Source: Candidatus Kapaibacterium sp.
GTDB lineage: Bacteria; Bacteroidota; Ignavibacteria; Kapaibacteriales; UBA2268
Length of the DNA stretch: 64,000 nt
Reading direction: 5' to 3'
Assembly: GCA_023957315.1 (NCBI GenBank)
Contig: JAMLHE010000003.1
Span: forward strand, 62,001 to 126,000
Of this stretch, positions 26,442 to 36,038 are shown in pieces. The translations under genes were made by a program, and so were the position numbers. Below the pieces are notes generated by a model, which was given only the letters and a program-made list of their open reading frames with translations, was not told the origin of the DNA and did no database searches. Every line of letters begins with the position of its first letter. Within the stretch, counting starts at the first letter, position 1.

Positions 26442-26879
26442 CTAATCGTGTTCTATGATATCAATAAGTTCGACTTCAAATGACAAAGACCTCCCGACGT
26501 AAGGATGATTGGCATCAATCAGCACACCATCTTCTTGGTTCTGAACTACTTCGACAGTTATCAATTCGCCCGATGGTAATTGCAGTTCAACTATGTCTCC
26601 GGGCTCGGGTTCAATGTCGAACACAAGGTCTTTCCTATCCACAAGCAATATAAAATCAGGATTATGAAGTCCATAAGCCTGTTCGGGTTCAATCGAAAAA
26701 TTCCTTTTCTCGCCGATTCTCATACCTATAATATTTTCTTTCAAACCCGGAAGCAGCTCCTCGTCTATTAACAAAAATTCATACGGAGATGAATTGCTTG
26801 TGTTGTCAAAAATGAATCCGTCATCGAACATACCTATCAAATGAACAACTATTCTGTCACCTTCTTGAGCAATTTTCAT
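26442..26879 (-). CDS. FKBP-type peptidyl-prolyl isomerase, SlyD-like
   Basis: A 145-residue FKBP of the SlyD type: an FKBP half (DRIVVHLIGMFDDGFIFDNT, LLPGLKENIIGMRIGEKRNF, PEQAYG), an inserted insert-in-flap domain (about 75-125), and the closing FEVELIDI strand. SlyD proteins are cytoplasmic proline isomerases and chaperones, but this one lacks the His-rich metal-binding tail of E. coli SlyD. It is the first gene of the aro operon, 7 bases before the next; why a PPIase heads it is not evident. Confidence 0.88.
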   Translation of the reverse strand: MKIAQEGDRIVVHLIGMFDDGFIFDNTSNSSPYEFLLIDEELLPGLKENIIGMRIGEKRNFSIEPEQAYGLHNPDFILLVDRKDLVFDIEPEPGDIVELQLPSGELITVEVVQNQEDGVLIDANHPYVGRSLSFEVELIDIIEHD

Positions 26880-26907
26880 AATTTATTTCTCATACAATAA
26901 AAAAATA

Positions 26908-26915
26908 CAAATTTA
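26908..26915 (-). promoter_or_regulatory. -7 element for the PPIase-aro operon
   Basis: TAAATTTG on the minus strand matches TAnnTTTG exactly, 28 bases before the PPIase ATG. TTTTG lies only 10 bases upstream of it, too close for a standard -33, so the match is partial. No other promoter-like site is seen inside the aro operon. Confidence 0.5.
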
Positions 26916-26967
26916 ATCTTTATTACAAAACGAATATACACAATTTAATGATTTAGGAAAAAAAAAT

Positions 26968-27249
26968 ATGGCAACTATTAATAAAACTTTTCAGACAACT
27001 GCAAGTGCAATGGAAATGAGGCACTATATTGACACGAAAATTTTGCCACAACCTGCTCTAAAACCTTTGTTGGAGAAGGTTACTTGGTCTGAGAACACTT
27101 TATACATTAATTCTAAGCTCGGAGACGGGCATATAATTTTGCGAGATAATGAAGTTGAAATTTTGATAGAGCTCACTCTCTTTGGCTCGATGGCAAAGAA
27201 AACTTTGGAATCTGCCATTGATAAAGAATTTAAGCAACTAAAATCTTAG
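26968..27249 (+). CDS. Small protein resembling the PHA-system / PHA_gran_rgn family
   Basis: A 93-residue soluble protein, MATINKTFQT..., with a beta-rich core (TLYINSKLGDGHIILRDNEV) and a C-terminal helix (SMAKKTLESAIDKEFKQL). The pattern resembles proteins annotated as polyhydroxyalkanoic acid system family, but identity is too low to be sure and no PHA gene is near. AGGA precedes the start. It is divergent from the aro operon and convergent with the EamA transporter gene two bases downstream. Confidence 0.55.
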   Translation: MATINKTFQTTASAMEMRHYIDTKILPQPALKPLLEKVTWSENTLYINSKLGDGHIILRDNEVEILIELTLFGSMAKKTLESAIDKEFKQLKS

Positions 27250-27251
27250 TA

Positions 27252-28118
27252 TCATTTAAAAATACGGCGGAGGAAAACTCCGCCTATGATTAAAATCAGC
27301 CCAAAGATTGATGTGGCTTGAATTGATTCGCCAAGCACTAAGTGTATCAAGATAAGCGATAAAAACGGCGACAAATAGACTATCATGCCTATTTGTGCAT
27401 TGTTTTGCGATAGTTGTAAAGCTTTCATCCACAAAACGAATGTGACTCCCATTTCGAATAATCCGACATAGCAGGAACTCAGCAAAATTTCGGGTGATAA
27501 AGTTGGAATTGAAAAACCTCTGTATATGAAAATATAGATAGTTCCAAACAAAAAGCTCCAAAAGAGCTTGATTTCAACTGCTCTACTGTCTTTTAGATTC
27601 AAAATCCAATACACGCCCCAAAGCAATGAACTTCCAATAGCTAAAAATATTCCTACGGTGCTGTAATTTGTATCGTAAATCAACTTCCCGCCGGAGGCTA
27701 TAACTGCAACGCCAAGCAATCCAAAGCCGAGAGATAAGAATTCTACGGCTCTGATTTTTTGTTTCAGTACAACTATGCTCAATATCGAAATAACAATCAC
27801 CCAACTGTAATTGAGCGGCTGTGCAAGTTGCGCCGGCAGCAAATCATATGCTATGAATAGCACCAGATAGTATAAAAAAGGGTTAATTAGTCCGGCTAAA
27901 GCCGATTTGGCTAAATCAACGGGCTTGGGCAATTCGAATTTGGTCTTTTTGGAAAAAAGAACGTAAATGCCAAAGAAAATGGTTGAAAAAAATACCGACA
28001 AAAAGAGCAAATCATCCGGAGATTGATATTCCAAAGCAATCTTGAATGCAGTTGCAACTGTTGACCATAGAGCAACAGCAGCAAATGCAAATAAAATTGA
28101 TTGCGACTTGTTTGTCAA
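27252..28118 (-). CDS. EamA/DMT-family transporter
   Basis: A 288-residue inner-membrane protein with ten predicted hydrophobic helices in two EamA repeats, including LWSTVATAFKIALEY in the first and LGESIQATSIFGLILIIGGV at the end, typical of drug/metabolite exporters. The substrate is unknown. It follows panC by 15 bases on the same strand, which hints at but does not prove export of a related metabolite. Confidence 0.85.
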   Translation of the reverse strand: MTNKSQSILFAFAAVALWSTVATAFKIALEYQSPDDLLFLSVFFSTIFFGIYVLFSKKTKFELPKPVDLAKSALAGLINPFLYYLVLFIAYDLLPAQLAQPLNYSWVIVISILSIVVLKQKIRAVEFLSLGFGLLGVAVIASGGKLIYDTNYSTVGIFLAIGSSLLWGVYWILNLKDSRAVEIKLFWSFLFGTIYIFIYRGFSIPTLSPEILLSSCYVGLFEMGVTFVLWMKALQLSQNNAQIGMIVYLSPFLSLILIHLVLGESIQATSIFGLILIIGGVFLRRIFK

Positions 28119-28133
28119 TGCTTTCTCGCTTTA

Positions 28134-29006
28134 TTAGTTAAATTTGCCCGAATAAGGTATATCGCAAACAGAATTGTCAATAAGTCTCGTTTTGCCCAGA
28201 TAACATGCGATTAGCAGTACAATTTTATCGCCCGGAAAAAAGTGTTCCGGCTCTTCCAAAGTTTCCGAAAGAGCGGATGCAACATAATCAATCCTAATAT
28301 CAGTCACTTCTTTCAACACTTTCAACATATGCGAATTGATGATTTTGCGGTCTGTCTGCCCTATTGAAATCACTCTTTTGGCTTCCTCGATTGCTTTGAA
28401 AATTATTCCCGCTTTGGCTCGATGTTCGGCTGATAAATATGAATTTCTCGAACTCATAGCTAATCCGTCGTGCTCTCTAATTGTAGGGGCAATTATAATT
28501 TTTATATCAAAATTCAAATCTACAGTCATACGCTTAATCAATAAACATTGTTGGTAATCTTTCTGACCAAACACTGCAAAATGCGGTTTTGTACAATTGA
28601 ACAACTTTGCTACAACAGTGGCAACTCCGCTAAAATGAGATGGGCGGCTAACACCCTCGAATTTATCGGTCACGCCATCTACTTCAACTTTTGTGTTATA
28701 GCCAATCGGGTAAATCTCTCTCACATCAGGAATGAACATATAATCAGTGCCGTTGCTTTCGGCTAAATGGCTATCTCGCTCAAAATCACGCGGATATTTT
28801 TCGAAATCTTCGTTTGGAGCAAACTGCTTTGGGTTTACAAACAAAGTTGTGATAACAACATCAGCATTATTCTTGGCAATTTTTATAAGCGAAGTATGCC
28901 CTTCGTGAAGATAGCCCATTGTGGGAACTACTCCGATTGTTTTCTTTTCGAGCCTAATTTTATCGCAAATTTGTTGCATTTCGGCAACGGTTGTAATAAT
29001 TTTCAT
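28134..29006 (-). CDS. panC: Pantothenate synthetase
   Basis: A 290-residue PanC, ATP-dependent condensation of pantoate and beta-alanine. The nucleotidyl-transfer motif PTMGYLHEGHTSLI (HxGH), VNPKQFAPNEDFEKYPR, the pantoate-binding RPSHFSGVATVV, FGQKDYQQ and the KMSKS-like MSSRN are intact. It lies 3 bases after the YigZ-family gene. The beta-alanine it uses would come from panD at 11829. Confidence 0.95.
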   Translation of the reverse strand: MKIITTVAEMQQICDKIRLEKKTIGVVPTMGYLHEGHTSLIKIAKNNADVVITTLFVNPKQFAPNEDFEKYPRDFERDSHLAESNGTDYMFIPDVREIYPIGYNTKVEVDGVTDKFEGVSRPSHFSGVATVVAKLFNCTKPHFAVFGQKDYQQCLLIKRMTVDLNFDIKIIIAPTIREHDGLAMSSRNSYLSAEHRAKAGIIFKAIEEAKRVISIGQTDRKIINSHMLKVLKEVTDIRIDYVASALSETLEEPEHFFPGDKIVLLIACYLGKTRLIDNSVCDIPYSGKFN

Positions 29007-29009
29007 TGT

Positions 29010-29642
29010 TTAGTCCTGTTCGTTGAGTTTGACAGGCGTTATCCTGCCGTTAGTTGATGAAAAAATATAATCTATAAATGTATCGGATGATGATTTAAAA
29101 ATCTTAGCTTTAAAAATAACATTTTCCGAGTATGTTTCGGTTGATTCTATAGACAAATCGGCAATCAATCTTTTAATCGTGGATACATCTGTGTATTCAC
29201 AGCATATTTCAAATGTATCGGTCAGATAAACCGCTTCTTTTGAGCAAAGTTCGAGAGCGGATTCCGCAGCTTCTCCATAAGCACGGACTAATCCACCTAC
29301 TCCAAGTTTGGTACCGCCGAAAAAGCGAGTTACAATAACCAAAATGTCCGTATAATTGAATTTTCCGATTGCAAAATAAATCGGTTTACCTGCTGAGCCT
29401 GAGGGCTCTCCGTCATCGGAGTATCTGTACAAATCACCTTTGGCTCCAATCTTAAAAGCAAAACAATTATGCGAAGCATCGTAAAATTCATTTCGGATTT
29501 TGGATAGCTCATTGTTTGCTTGTTCTACATTACTTACCGGAATAACTGAGGCGATAAAATCGGACGATTTTACTTTTATAGCATTTCTTACCGCACTCTT
29601 TACAGTATAATATACATCAATATCGTCTATATATTTTTTCAT
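29010..29642 (-). CDS. YigZ/IMPACT (UPF0029) family protein
   Basis: A 210-residue member of the YigZ family. The N-terminal UPF0029 domain shows DASHNCFAFKIG, RYSDDGEPSGSAGKPI and VIVTRFFGGTKLGVGGLVRAYG, the family signatures; a ferredoxin-like domain follows. Members have been linked to translation control (IMPACT) or proline peptidase-associated roles; no firm bacterial function. It is divergent from bshA, 28 bases apart. Confidence 0.9.
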   Translation of the reverse strand: MKKYIDDIDVYYTVKSAVRNAIKVKSSDFIASVIPVSNVEQANNELSKIRNEFYDASHNCFAFKIGAKGDLYRYSDDGEPSGSAGKPIYFAIGKFNYTDILVIVTRFFGGTKLGVGGLVRAYGEAAESALELCSKEAVYLTDTFEICCEYTDVSTIKRLIADLSIESTETYSENVIFKAKIFKSSSDTFIDYIFSSTNGRITPVKLNEQD

Positions 29643-29670
29643 TTTATAATGATGGTGATTGGAGTAATTG

Positions 29671-30786
29671 ATGAAAATTGGAATCGTGTGTTATCCCACT
29701 TTTGGTGGAAGCGGAATTGTAGCTACGGAACTTGGACAAAAACTTGCCGAAAGAGGACATCAGATACATTTCATTAGTTACGCAGCTCCGATGCGTATGG
29801 AAAAATTCAGAGAAAACATTTTCTACCACGAAGTTGACGTATCGCACTACCCTCTTTTCGAGTTCAACCTCTATACTCTTGCTCTGACAAGCAAAATTAT
29901 TGATGTCGTCAAATTTGAAAAATTGGATATTATCCATGCCCATTATGCAATTCCTCACGCTATTAGTGGAATACTTTCAAAACAAGTTCTCTCAGATACA
30001 AAAATAAAACTTTTAACCACATTACACGGCACTGATATAACATTAGTTGGTCTCGAACCTGCTTTTCATCCTTTGGTAAAGTACTCTTTAGACAATTCAG
30101 ACGGGATTACAGCCGTTTCCAACTATCTCAAAAATAATACTCTGCAGCATTTCAAAATCAACAAAGATATTTCGGTAATTCATAATTTCATCGACCCGGA
30201 ATTGTACAAACGCAAAGATTGTTCAGAAATTAAACCTGCAATTTGCCCAAAGGGTGAAAAAGTTTTGATTCATATCTCCAATTTCCGTCCGGTAAAACGA
30301 ATAAAAGATACGGTGTTGATTTTAAATGAAGTCTTGAAAGAAATGCCTGCTAGATTAGTTCTCGTTGGCGATGGTCCTGAAAGAGGCGAAGCTGAAAAAT
30401 TGGCGAGAGAACTTGGAATCGCCGAACATGTTAAGTTTTTGGGTAAGCAGCACGCTTTGATTGAACTTTTGTCTTGTGCTGATGTTTTCTTGTTGCCGAG
30501 TCAATCTGAAAGTTTCGGATTGGCAGCATTGGAAGCAATGAGTTGCGGAGTGCCGGTTGTTGCTTCAAATATCGGGGGAATTCCTGAAGTTGTTGCACAT
30601 GGCGAGACGGGATACGTTGCAGAATTCGGAGATGTAAAGCGTATGTCAAAATATGTAATCGAATTACTCACCAATAAAAGAAAGTGGGAACTTTTCTCAG
30701 AAAATTCAAGGCGTCACTCTGTCGAAAAATTCAATACTAATATCATAATTCCCCAGTATGAAAAAGTATATGAAGAATTGCTTTAG
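29671..30786 (+). CDS. bshA: N-acetyl-alpha-D-glucosaminyl L-malate synthase
   Basis: A 371-residue GT4 glycosyltransferase with the BshA signature [19 protein letters not shown] at the N-terminus, then THGTDIT-like [11 protein letters not shown], and the C-terminal [20 protein letters not shown] with GGIPEVV. BshA makes GlcNAc-malate from UDP-GlcNAc and L-malate, the first step of bacillithiol synthesis, so the cell probably uses bacillithiol. The ATG at 29671 is used because GGAG precedes it by 6 bases. bshB and bshC are not in the window. Confidence 0.92.
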   Translation: MKIGIVCYPTFGGSGIVATELGQKLAERGHQIHFISYAAPMRMEKFRENIFYHEVDVSHYPLFEFNLYTLALTSKIIDVVKFEKLDIIHAHYAIPHAISGILSKQVLSDTKIKLLTTLHGTDITLVGLEPAFHPLVKYSLDNSDGITAVSNYLKNNTLQHFKINKDISVIHNFIDPELYKRKDCSEIKPAICPKGEKVLIHISNFRPVKRIKDTVLILNEVLKEMPARLVLVGDGPERGEAEKLARELGIAEHVKFLGKQHALIELLSCADVFLLPSQSESFGLAALEAMSCGVPVVASNIGGIPEVVAHGETGYVAEFGDVKRMSKYVIELLTNKRKWELFSENSRRHSVEKFNTNIIIPQYEKVYEELL

Positions 30787-30862
30787 AGCTAGTTAATTTA
30801 TAATTTCAGCCAAAGGAAAGTAAGCACCTCAGAATCAATTTATTGTTAATTAGCAAGCAATA

Positions 30863-30895
30863 TTTATGACATCAATCAGATTTTTGTTAAATTTG
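30863..30895 (+). promoter_or_regulatory. Promoter for the S9 peptidase gene
   Basis: TTTA (30863-30866), a 21-base spacer and a perfect TAAATTTG (30888-30895). The -33 box has one mismatch. The ATG at 30929 lies 33 bases downstream with GGAAAA before it. Confidence 0.65.
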
Positions 30896-30928
30896 TTGTT
30901 TATAATTAACACTATTTGGAAAATTTTT

Positions 30929-33088
30929 ATGTTTAAAATCATAGTATCAATAATTGCTCTAACATTTTTAGTAATTTCTTGTTCGCCGAAAGAACAAGAA
31001 AAAATTGAGGTCAAGACAATGGATTTATCATTAAATCAAAGCAATCTCGGGTTTCGAAACATGTCTGCTTTAGACTTATTTTCGACCAAAAGATTAGGCG
31101 AATTCAAACTCTCACCCGACGGTCAATGGATTGTGTATCGCTTGTCAATGCCTGCAATTGCCGATAACAAAATCTATGGCGACCTTTATGCAATGAAGCT
31201 TGACGGTAGTGAAACAATAAGATTAACAGAGGATTTATTCTCTCAATCAAATTTAATCTTTTCTCCCGACGGTTCCAAATTAGGTTTCATATCCAACTCA
31301 GAAGGTAGCCAACAGTTTTATGCAATGGATTTCCCAAAGGGAACACCCCAAAAAATCACATCAATGGAACAAGGCGTAGCAAATGCAGCTTGGTCGCCGG
31401 ACGGCAAACACCTTTATTTTACTGCTGATGTGCAAATCAAACCAACTCTTAACGAAATGTATCCTGATTACGACAAAGCCAACGTCAAAATTTATGATGA
31501 ATTGCCAATCAGGCATTGGGACACATGGACAGATGAAAACAAGAGCCACTTGTTTGTACAAAACTTAGAAGGTGGCACTCCTAAAGATTTGATGGAAGGT
31601 GAAATTTACAATACACCTCTAAAACCATACGGTGGTGCTGAAGAAATTTGCTGGGGACAAGACAGCAAACACATTGCCTATACTTGTATGAAAGTTGACA
31701 ATTTCGTCATGAGTACAAATTCAGATATTTATATTGTAAATATTGAAACCGGAAATACAGTCAATATCAGCAAAGAAAACATGGGATACGATAAGGTGCC
31801 CTTATATTCACCCGATGGAGCTTACATTGCATATACTTCACAAGTCAGACCTGGTTTTGAATCCGATAAGCCGCGTTTGGTTGTATTCGAGTTGGTTAGT
31901 GGTACAATAACCGATATAAGCATCAATATCGACCAATGGGTAAGTGAATTTATATGGGCAAATGATAGCAAATCTTTGTATTTCGTAGCAACAGATTCAG
32001 GTAGTTATAACATTTTCAATGCTGATTTAAACGGTAATATTACTCGTATTACTAACTATAAAGAAAAATTTGGAGGTGGGTTGCAAATCACTCCTGACGG
32101 GAAAAATATTATTACCGCAAGAGAGACATTTACAAAGCCTAAAGATTTGGTTTCGATAGACATCCAAAGCGGTCAATACACTACTTTGACAAATTTCAAT
32201 GCCGAATTATACGAAAAAATCAATCCAATTGCTGTTGAAGAAAGATGGGTAACCTCATTTGACGGCAAAAAAATCCATTGTTGGGTGCTTTATCCACCAC
32301 AATTTGACCCTACCAAACCACAACCAATGATAACTTATTGCCAAGGTGGTCCACAAAGCATGTTGAGCCCGAACTTCCATTACCGATGGAATATGTATAT
32401 GTTTGCATCGCAAGGTTATGTTGTATTAGCAACAAACCGACGCGGAGTTCCGGGATTCGGACAAGAATGGAATGATGCTATTAGCCTTGATTGGGGCGGA
32501 TGGGCAATGAATGACTTATTGGCAGCAACCGATGATATATCAATTGAACCATACATTGATTACGACCGTAGAGCTGCTATTGGAGCAAGTGCCGGTGGAT
32601 ACGCAGCATTTTGGCTTGCAGCACACCACAATAAACGTTTCAGTGCCTTTCTCTCGCATTGTGGTGTATTCAACTTTGAAAGCATGTATGGCTCGACCGA
32701 AGAATTGTTCTTTTCAAATTGGGAATATGGCGGTCCGTATTGGGACCCCAAGCATAAGCCAAATTATGACAAAAATTCACCTCATAATTATGTAAGCAAA
32801 TGGGACACACCAATATTGATTTCAACTGGCATGAAAGATTTCAGAGTGCCTTACACACAAAGTCTTGAAGCTTTTACGGCTGCAAAAGCTCAGGGAATAC
32901 CTGCTGAAATATTGATATATCCCGAAGAATCGCATTTTATTCAGAAACCACAAGAATACTTGATTTGGGCTGATAGAGTATTCTCATTTTTAGATAAATA
33001 TTGTAAAAGCAAGTACATATTTGCATTGTTTTGCATAAATATGCTAATAAATGTCATAATAATTGAATTTTATTTTTTATTGTACTAA
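30929..33088 (+). CDS. S9-family prolyl oligopeptidase-like lipoprotein
   Basis: A 719-residue protein starting MFKIIVSII at 30929; the earlier in-frame ATG at 30866 would precede the promoter. A lipobox LVISC ends the signal peptide, so it is membrane-anchored. A PD40/beta-propeller domain (about 50-440) is followed by an alpha/beta-hydrolase domain with nucleophile GASAGGYAA, Asp in GMKDFRVPY and His in EESHF. It should cut peptides in the envelope. Oddly, after the natural-looking end SFLDKYCK about 23 extra hydrophobic residues (FALFCINMLINVIIIEFYF) follow, in very AT-rich DNA, as if the original stop were lost. Confidence 0.88.
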   Translation: MFKIIVSIIALTFLVISCSPKEQEKIEVKTMDLSLNQSNLGFRNMSALDLFSTKRLGEFKLSPDGQWIVYRLSMPAIADNKIYGDLYAMKLDGSETIRLTEDLFSQSNLIFSPDGSKLGFISNSEGSQQFYAMDFPKGTPQKITSMEQGVANAAWSPDGKHLYFTADVQIKPTLNEMYPDYDKANVKIYDELPIRHWDTWTDENKSHLFVQNLEGGTPKDLMEGEIYNTPLKPYGGAEEICWGQDSKHIAYTCMKVDNFVMSTNSDIYIVNIETGNTVNISKENMGYDKVPLYSPDGAYIAYTSQVRPGFESDKPRLVVFELVSGTITDISINIDQWVSEFIWANDSKSLYFVATDSGSYNIFNADLNGNITRITNYKEKFGGGLQITPDGKNIITARETFTKPKDLVSIDIQSGQYTTLTNFNAELYEKINPIAVEERWVTSFDGKKIHCWVLYPPQFDPTKPQPMITYCQGGPQSMLSPNFHYRWNMYMFASQGYVVLATNRRGVPGFGQEWNDAISLDWGGWAMNDLLAATDDISIEPYIDYDRRAAIGASAGGYAAFWLAAHHNKRFSAFLSHCGVFNFESMYGSTEELFFSNWEYGGPYWDPKHKPNYDKNSPHNYVSKWDTPILISTGMKDFRVPYTQSLEAFTAAKAQGIPAEILIYPEESHFIQKPQEYLIWADRVFSFLDKYCKSKYIFALFCINMLINVIIIEFYFLLY

Positions 33089-33104
33089 GAATTGATTATA
33101 TTTG
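33076..33104 (+). promoter_or_regulatory. Candidate promoter for the RRM gene, inside the S9 gene tail
   Basis: TTTA (33076-33079), 17 bases, and a perfect TATATTTG (33097-33104). The -33 box overlaps the last codons of the S9 reading frame. Transcription from here would give a leader of about 110 bases before the RRM start. Confidence 0.55.
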
Positions 33105-33223
33105 TAATGCTTAAATAGCTTTTTAGGATTTCTATTTGCATTTAGAGCATTTTGTTTTTATTTTTTTTGAGTATAAACTCAAGTTTTTATTTTTGTATTA
33201 TTTTTTTTTCAAAAGGGTTTTCT

Positions 33224-33466
33224 ATGAATATTTATGTTGGTAATTTGAATTACAGAACTAGTGAAGAGTCTCTTAGACGTTTGTTCGAAGAATACGGAGA
33301 GGTTCAATCAGTCAAACTTATAACTGACCGTGAAACCGGCAGACGCAAAGGCTACGGCTTTATCGAAATGGACAATGATGGTGGACAAGCCGCTATTGAC
33401 CAATTAAACGACAAAGAATTTGATGGAAGAAACATCAAAGTTAACGAAGCCAGACAAAGAGATTAA
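33224..33466 (+). CDS. RRM-domain RNA-binding protein
   Basis: An 80-residue single RNA-recognition-motif protein. RNP2 is IYVGNL at the very N-terminus and RNP1 is RKGYGFIEM (about residues 44-52). The start at 33224 follows AAAAGGG; an in-frame upstream start at 33152 would add an unlikely Phe-rich stretch. Such glycine-poor RRM proteins are common in cyanobacteria and Bacteroidota, where several are cold-induced RNA chaperones. A long T-rich leader and a strong terminator suggest a short, separately regulated mRNA. Confidence 0.93.
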   Translation: MNIYVGNLNYRTSEESLRRLFEEYGEVQSVKLITDRETGRRKGYGFIEMDNDGGQAAIDQLNDKEFDGRNIKVNEARQRD

Positions 33467-33504
33467 TCTAATCTTTCGTTTATCCTAAGACTATTAAAGC
33501 ATTC

Positions 33505-33530
33505 GGCTCTCTATTGAGAGCCTTTTTTTT
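33505..33530 (+). terminator. Rho-independent terminator after the RRM gene
   Basis: Perfect 7-bp stem GGCTCTC (33505-33511) / GAGAGCC (33516-33522), loop TATT, followed by eight T. Confidence 0.9.
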
Positions 33531-33612
33531 GATATTTTGCGATTTTCTTCGGAAATTGACATTTTTTTTACTATTTTTAAGATTGTGATTAGAAACTTCT
33601 TGGGGAATTGCT

Positions 33613-36027
33613 ATGATGAAAATATTACTAACTTCATTTTTGCTTTGCTTTGCATCATTTGTTGATTTGACAGCCCAACAGCCGGGCAATTTTCACGTGG
33701 ATAACGGAAACTTAGCAGGTTCTTTTGCAGACGGAACCCGAGACAATTGGGAAGAAACTGTTATCATACGCGCTCCCGCTCCCGGGCAAATCAAAAAAGT
33801 GTTCATTTATCTCACGGGCTCAGTTGCCAAAAAGGACACAATTTGGATTGTTGGCGACCCAACCGACGGACCAACATTTCCGCCATCAATTTTTTGCAGA
33901 TACATAAATTCATTTGCAGGCTTTATTGTTGAATATACAGGTTCGCAAGGTTGGTACGAATTGGATGTTGAGTATTTGAATCTGAAATCCGGCGGTATCA
34001 ACTCAATCGGAGTTCAACACTTAATCAAGCCGGGCGGACCCTATTTCGGTGTGGATACAAAAGCACAAGCCGCAGACAACGTAACAAGCTTTTTAGCCGA
34101 TGTTTTTCGACCAAATACTCAGTTTTATAATTTGCGCGGTACAATTGCCGGCGCCACACCGGGCTCATATATGGCAGGTGTTCAAATCGAATATGACAAT
34201 GTTGATTCTGAGGGCAAGCCATTGCCTGCTCCCAGCCCAAGTTTAATTGATGTTACAGTCGAAGCAGGACTCGTTGATAATGCCGGCAATCCGATTAAAT
34301 CTGCAATCGCAAGTGTTGCCGATTGGAATAATGATGGTCGGGACGATATTGCAATTGCCGGAGGACATTTTTTCAAAAATAACGGAAACGGCACATTCAC
34401 AAATGTATCGAGTAGCATAAATGCACCGAATTCAGGCACAATTTGGGGCGATATTGACAACGACGGCTATTTGGATTTTTTCGCAGTTCGCGGATGGGGC
34501 AATGACAAAATTTATTACGGAAATGGCGATGGCACTTTCACCGAGGACACTGACCCGACTGTAGTAATAAATGCACCTACTGTATCGCCGATGTGGATTG
34601 ATTATGATATGGACGGATTGTTGGATTTATTCATAGCTTATGGTCGGAAAGAGGAAGGCGGGACTGAAACTTTTTATCCCGACCAATTATTCAGAAACTT
34701 GGGAAATAGGAAATTTGAGAATGTTACTGCAAAAGCAGGTATTGCTGCCGGTGAACCTGCACCCTATTATGATTGTTGGGGAGCAAGCATAACTGATTAT
34801 AATGACGATGGATTGCCGGATATTTTTGTTGCTACTTATCGCTTAGCACCCGATTTGCTCTTCCGAAATAATGGTGATGGTACTTTTACAGAAGTTAGCG
34901 CAACCACAGGTGCACGCGGTGTTGCTACAAGTTCGCCTCAACATTTCGGTCATGGTATGGGTTCGGATTGGGGCGATTATGACAATGACGGTGACCTTGA
35001 CTTAGTTGTTGGCAATTTGAGTCATCCTGACGAAAGAGCTTTGTGGTCCAACCGTTCATTAATATTAGAAAATAAAATCAACGAGAATAATAGATTCGAA
35101 GATGTTACCGAAAAATCAAGACTCCAGAATTATGAAATGAATGCCGGTGCTGTTTGGGTTGATATTGATAATGACGGATATTTAGATTTAGTCCATTGCC
35201 AATACGCATACTATGCAAAAGATGCCGGCAAAGCAAAAAATACACGTTTTTACAGAAATTTAGGTGCTGATTATTCTCACCAACTCGAAGATAATACTTG
35301 GCAATGGGGTGCATATATTCATGGGGCATGGTCGCCTGTCAGGATTGATTACGATAGAGACGGCAAAATGGATATACTTGTTGCAAGTTCAAATGATTAT
35401 GTTAAGTTATTCAAAAATAAGGTTGCTCAGAATTCCAATTATATCAATTTCATAATAAAGGGAATTGCCGACTCTAATGTGAACTCAACCGGTTACGGCA
35501 GCAAAGTCACAGTTGATATTGGTTCAAAACAATTCCATAGATTTCTCCCGGGTTCAGTTCTAAATGCCAGAGCCTCACAAAGCAGCAACGATTTGCATTT
35601 CGGTTTGGGCGACGCAGAAAGCATTGTGAGTGTAGTTGTGAAATTTTCTGATGGACAAGAACTATTGTTCGATGATTTGCTTGTCAACAAAACATATATG
35701 ATTGATTATGATGGCAATGTAGATTTGGTTCCTCAAGCCGGAGGCACGAGCGTAAGCGAAAATCTTGCCAATCGCCATGTAAGCATTTTTCCCAATCCTG
35801 TAAACGGAAATTCAACAATTGAATATTTCGTTGTGAATGCAGGTGATGTGCAATTAAGTATTTACGATATGTCCGGAATTGAAATCATGAATCTGAAAAA
35901 TGAATTCACAGAATCGGGCACTCATCAATTAAATTTGAATGGAAAGGATTTGCCGAACGGAGCATATGTTTTGAGATATACTACGAACAATGTAATTTAT
36001 TCGTTCAAATTCATTGTTGCGAATTGA
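33613..36027 (+). CDS. FG-GAP/VCBS repeat protein with ASPIC/UnbV domain and T9SS sorting tail
   Basis: An 804-residue secreted protein. A signal peptide (ending about DLTAQ) is followed by a ~170-residue beta domain. Then come at least six FG-GAP/VCBS repeats with calcium-loop motifs (DWNNDGRDDI, DIDNDGYLDF, DYDMDGLLDL, DYNDDGLPDI, DYDNDGDLDL, DYDRDGKMDI). An ASPIC/UnbV domain (STGYGSKVTVDIG, SSNDLHFGLGD) follows, and a type A T9SS domain ends it (FPNPVNGNS, LSIYDMSG, LPNGAYVLRY). It should be exported by T9SS and act on the surface; the FG-GAP propeller suggests binding. Long calcium-type loops are usual in this family. Confidence 0.92.
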   Translation: MMKILLTSFLLCFASFVDLTAQQPGNFHVDNGNLAGSFADGTRDNWEETVIIRAPAPGQIKKVFIYLTGSVAKKDTIWIVGDPTDGPTFPPSIFCRYINSFAGFIVEYTGSQGWYELDVEYLNLKSGGINSIGVQHLIKPGGPYFGVDTKAQAADNVTSFLADVFRPNTQFYNLRGTIAGATPGSYMAGVQIEYDNVDSEGKPLPAPSPSLIDVTVEAGLVDNAGNPIKSAIASVADWNNDGRDDIAIAGGHFFKNNGNGTFTNVSSSINAPNSGTIWGDIDNDGYLDFFAVRGWGNDKIYYGNGDGTFTEDTDPTVVINAPTVSPMWIDYDMDGLLDLFIAYGRKEEGGTETFYPDQLFRNLGNRKFENVTAKAGIAAGEPAPYYDCWGASITDYNDDGLPDIFVATYRLAPDLLFRNNGDGTFTEVSATTGARGVATSSPQHFGHGMGSDWGDYDNDGDLDLVVGNLSHPDERALWSNRSLILENKINENNRFEDVTEKSRLQNYEMNAGAVWVDIDNDGYLDLVHCQYAYYAKDAGKAKNTRFYRNLGADYSHQLEDNTWQWGAYIHGAWSPVRIDYDRDGKMDILVASSNDYVKLFKNKVAQNSNYINFIIKGIADSNVNSTGYGSKVTVDIGSKQFHRFLPGSVLNARASQSSNDLHFGLGDAESIVSVVVKFSDGQELLFDDLLVNKTYMIDYDGNVDLVPQAGGTSVSENLANRHVSIFPNPVNGNSTIEYFVVNAGDVQLSIYDMSGIEIMNLKNEFTESGTHQLNLNGKDLPNGAYVLRYTTNNVIYSFKFIVAN

Positions 36028-36038
36028 TAGTGAAACGT

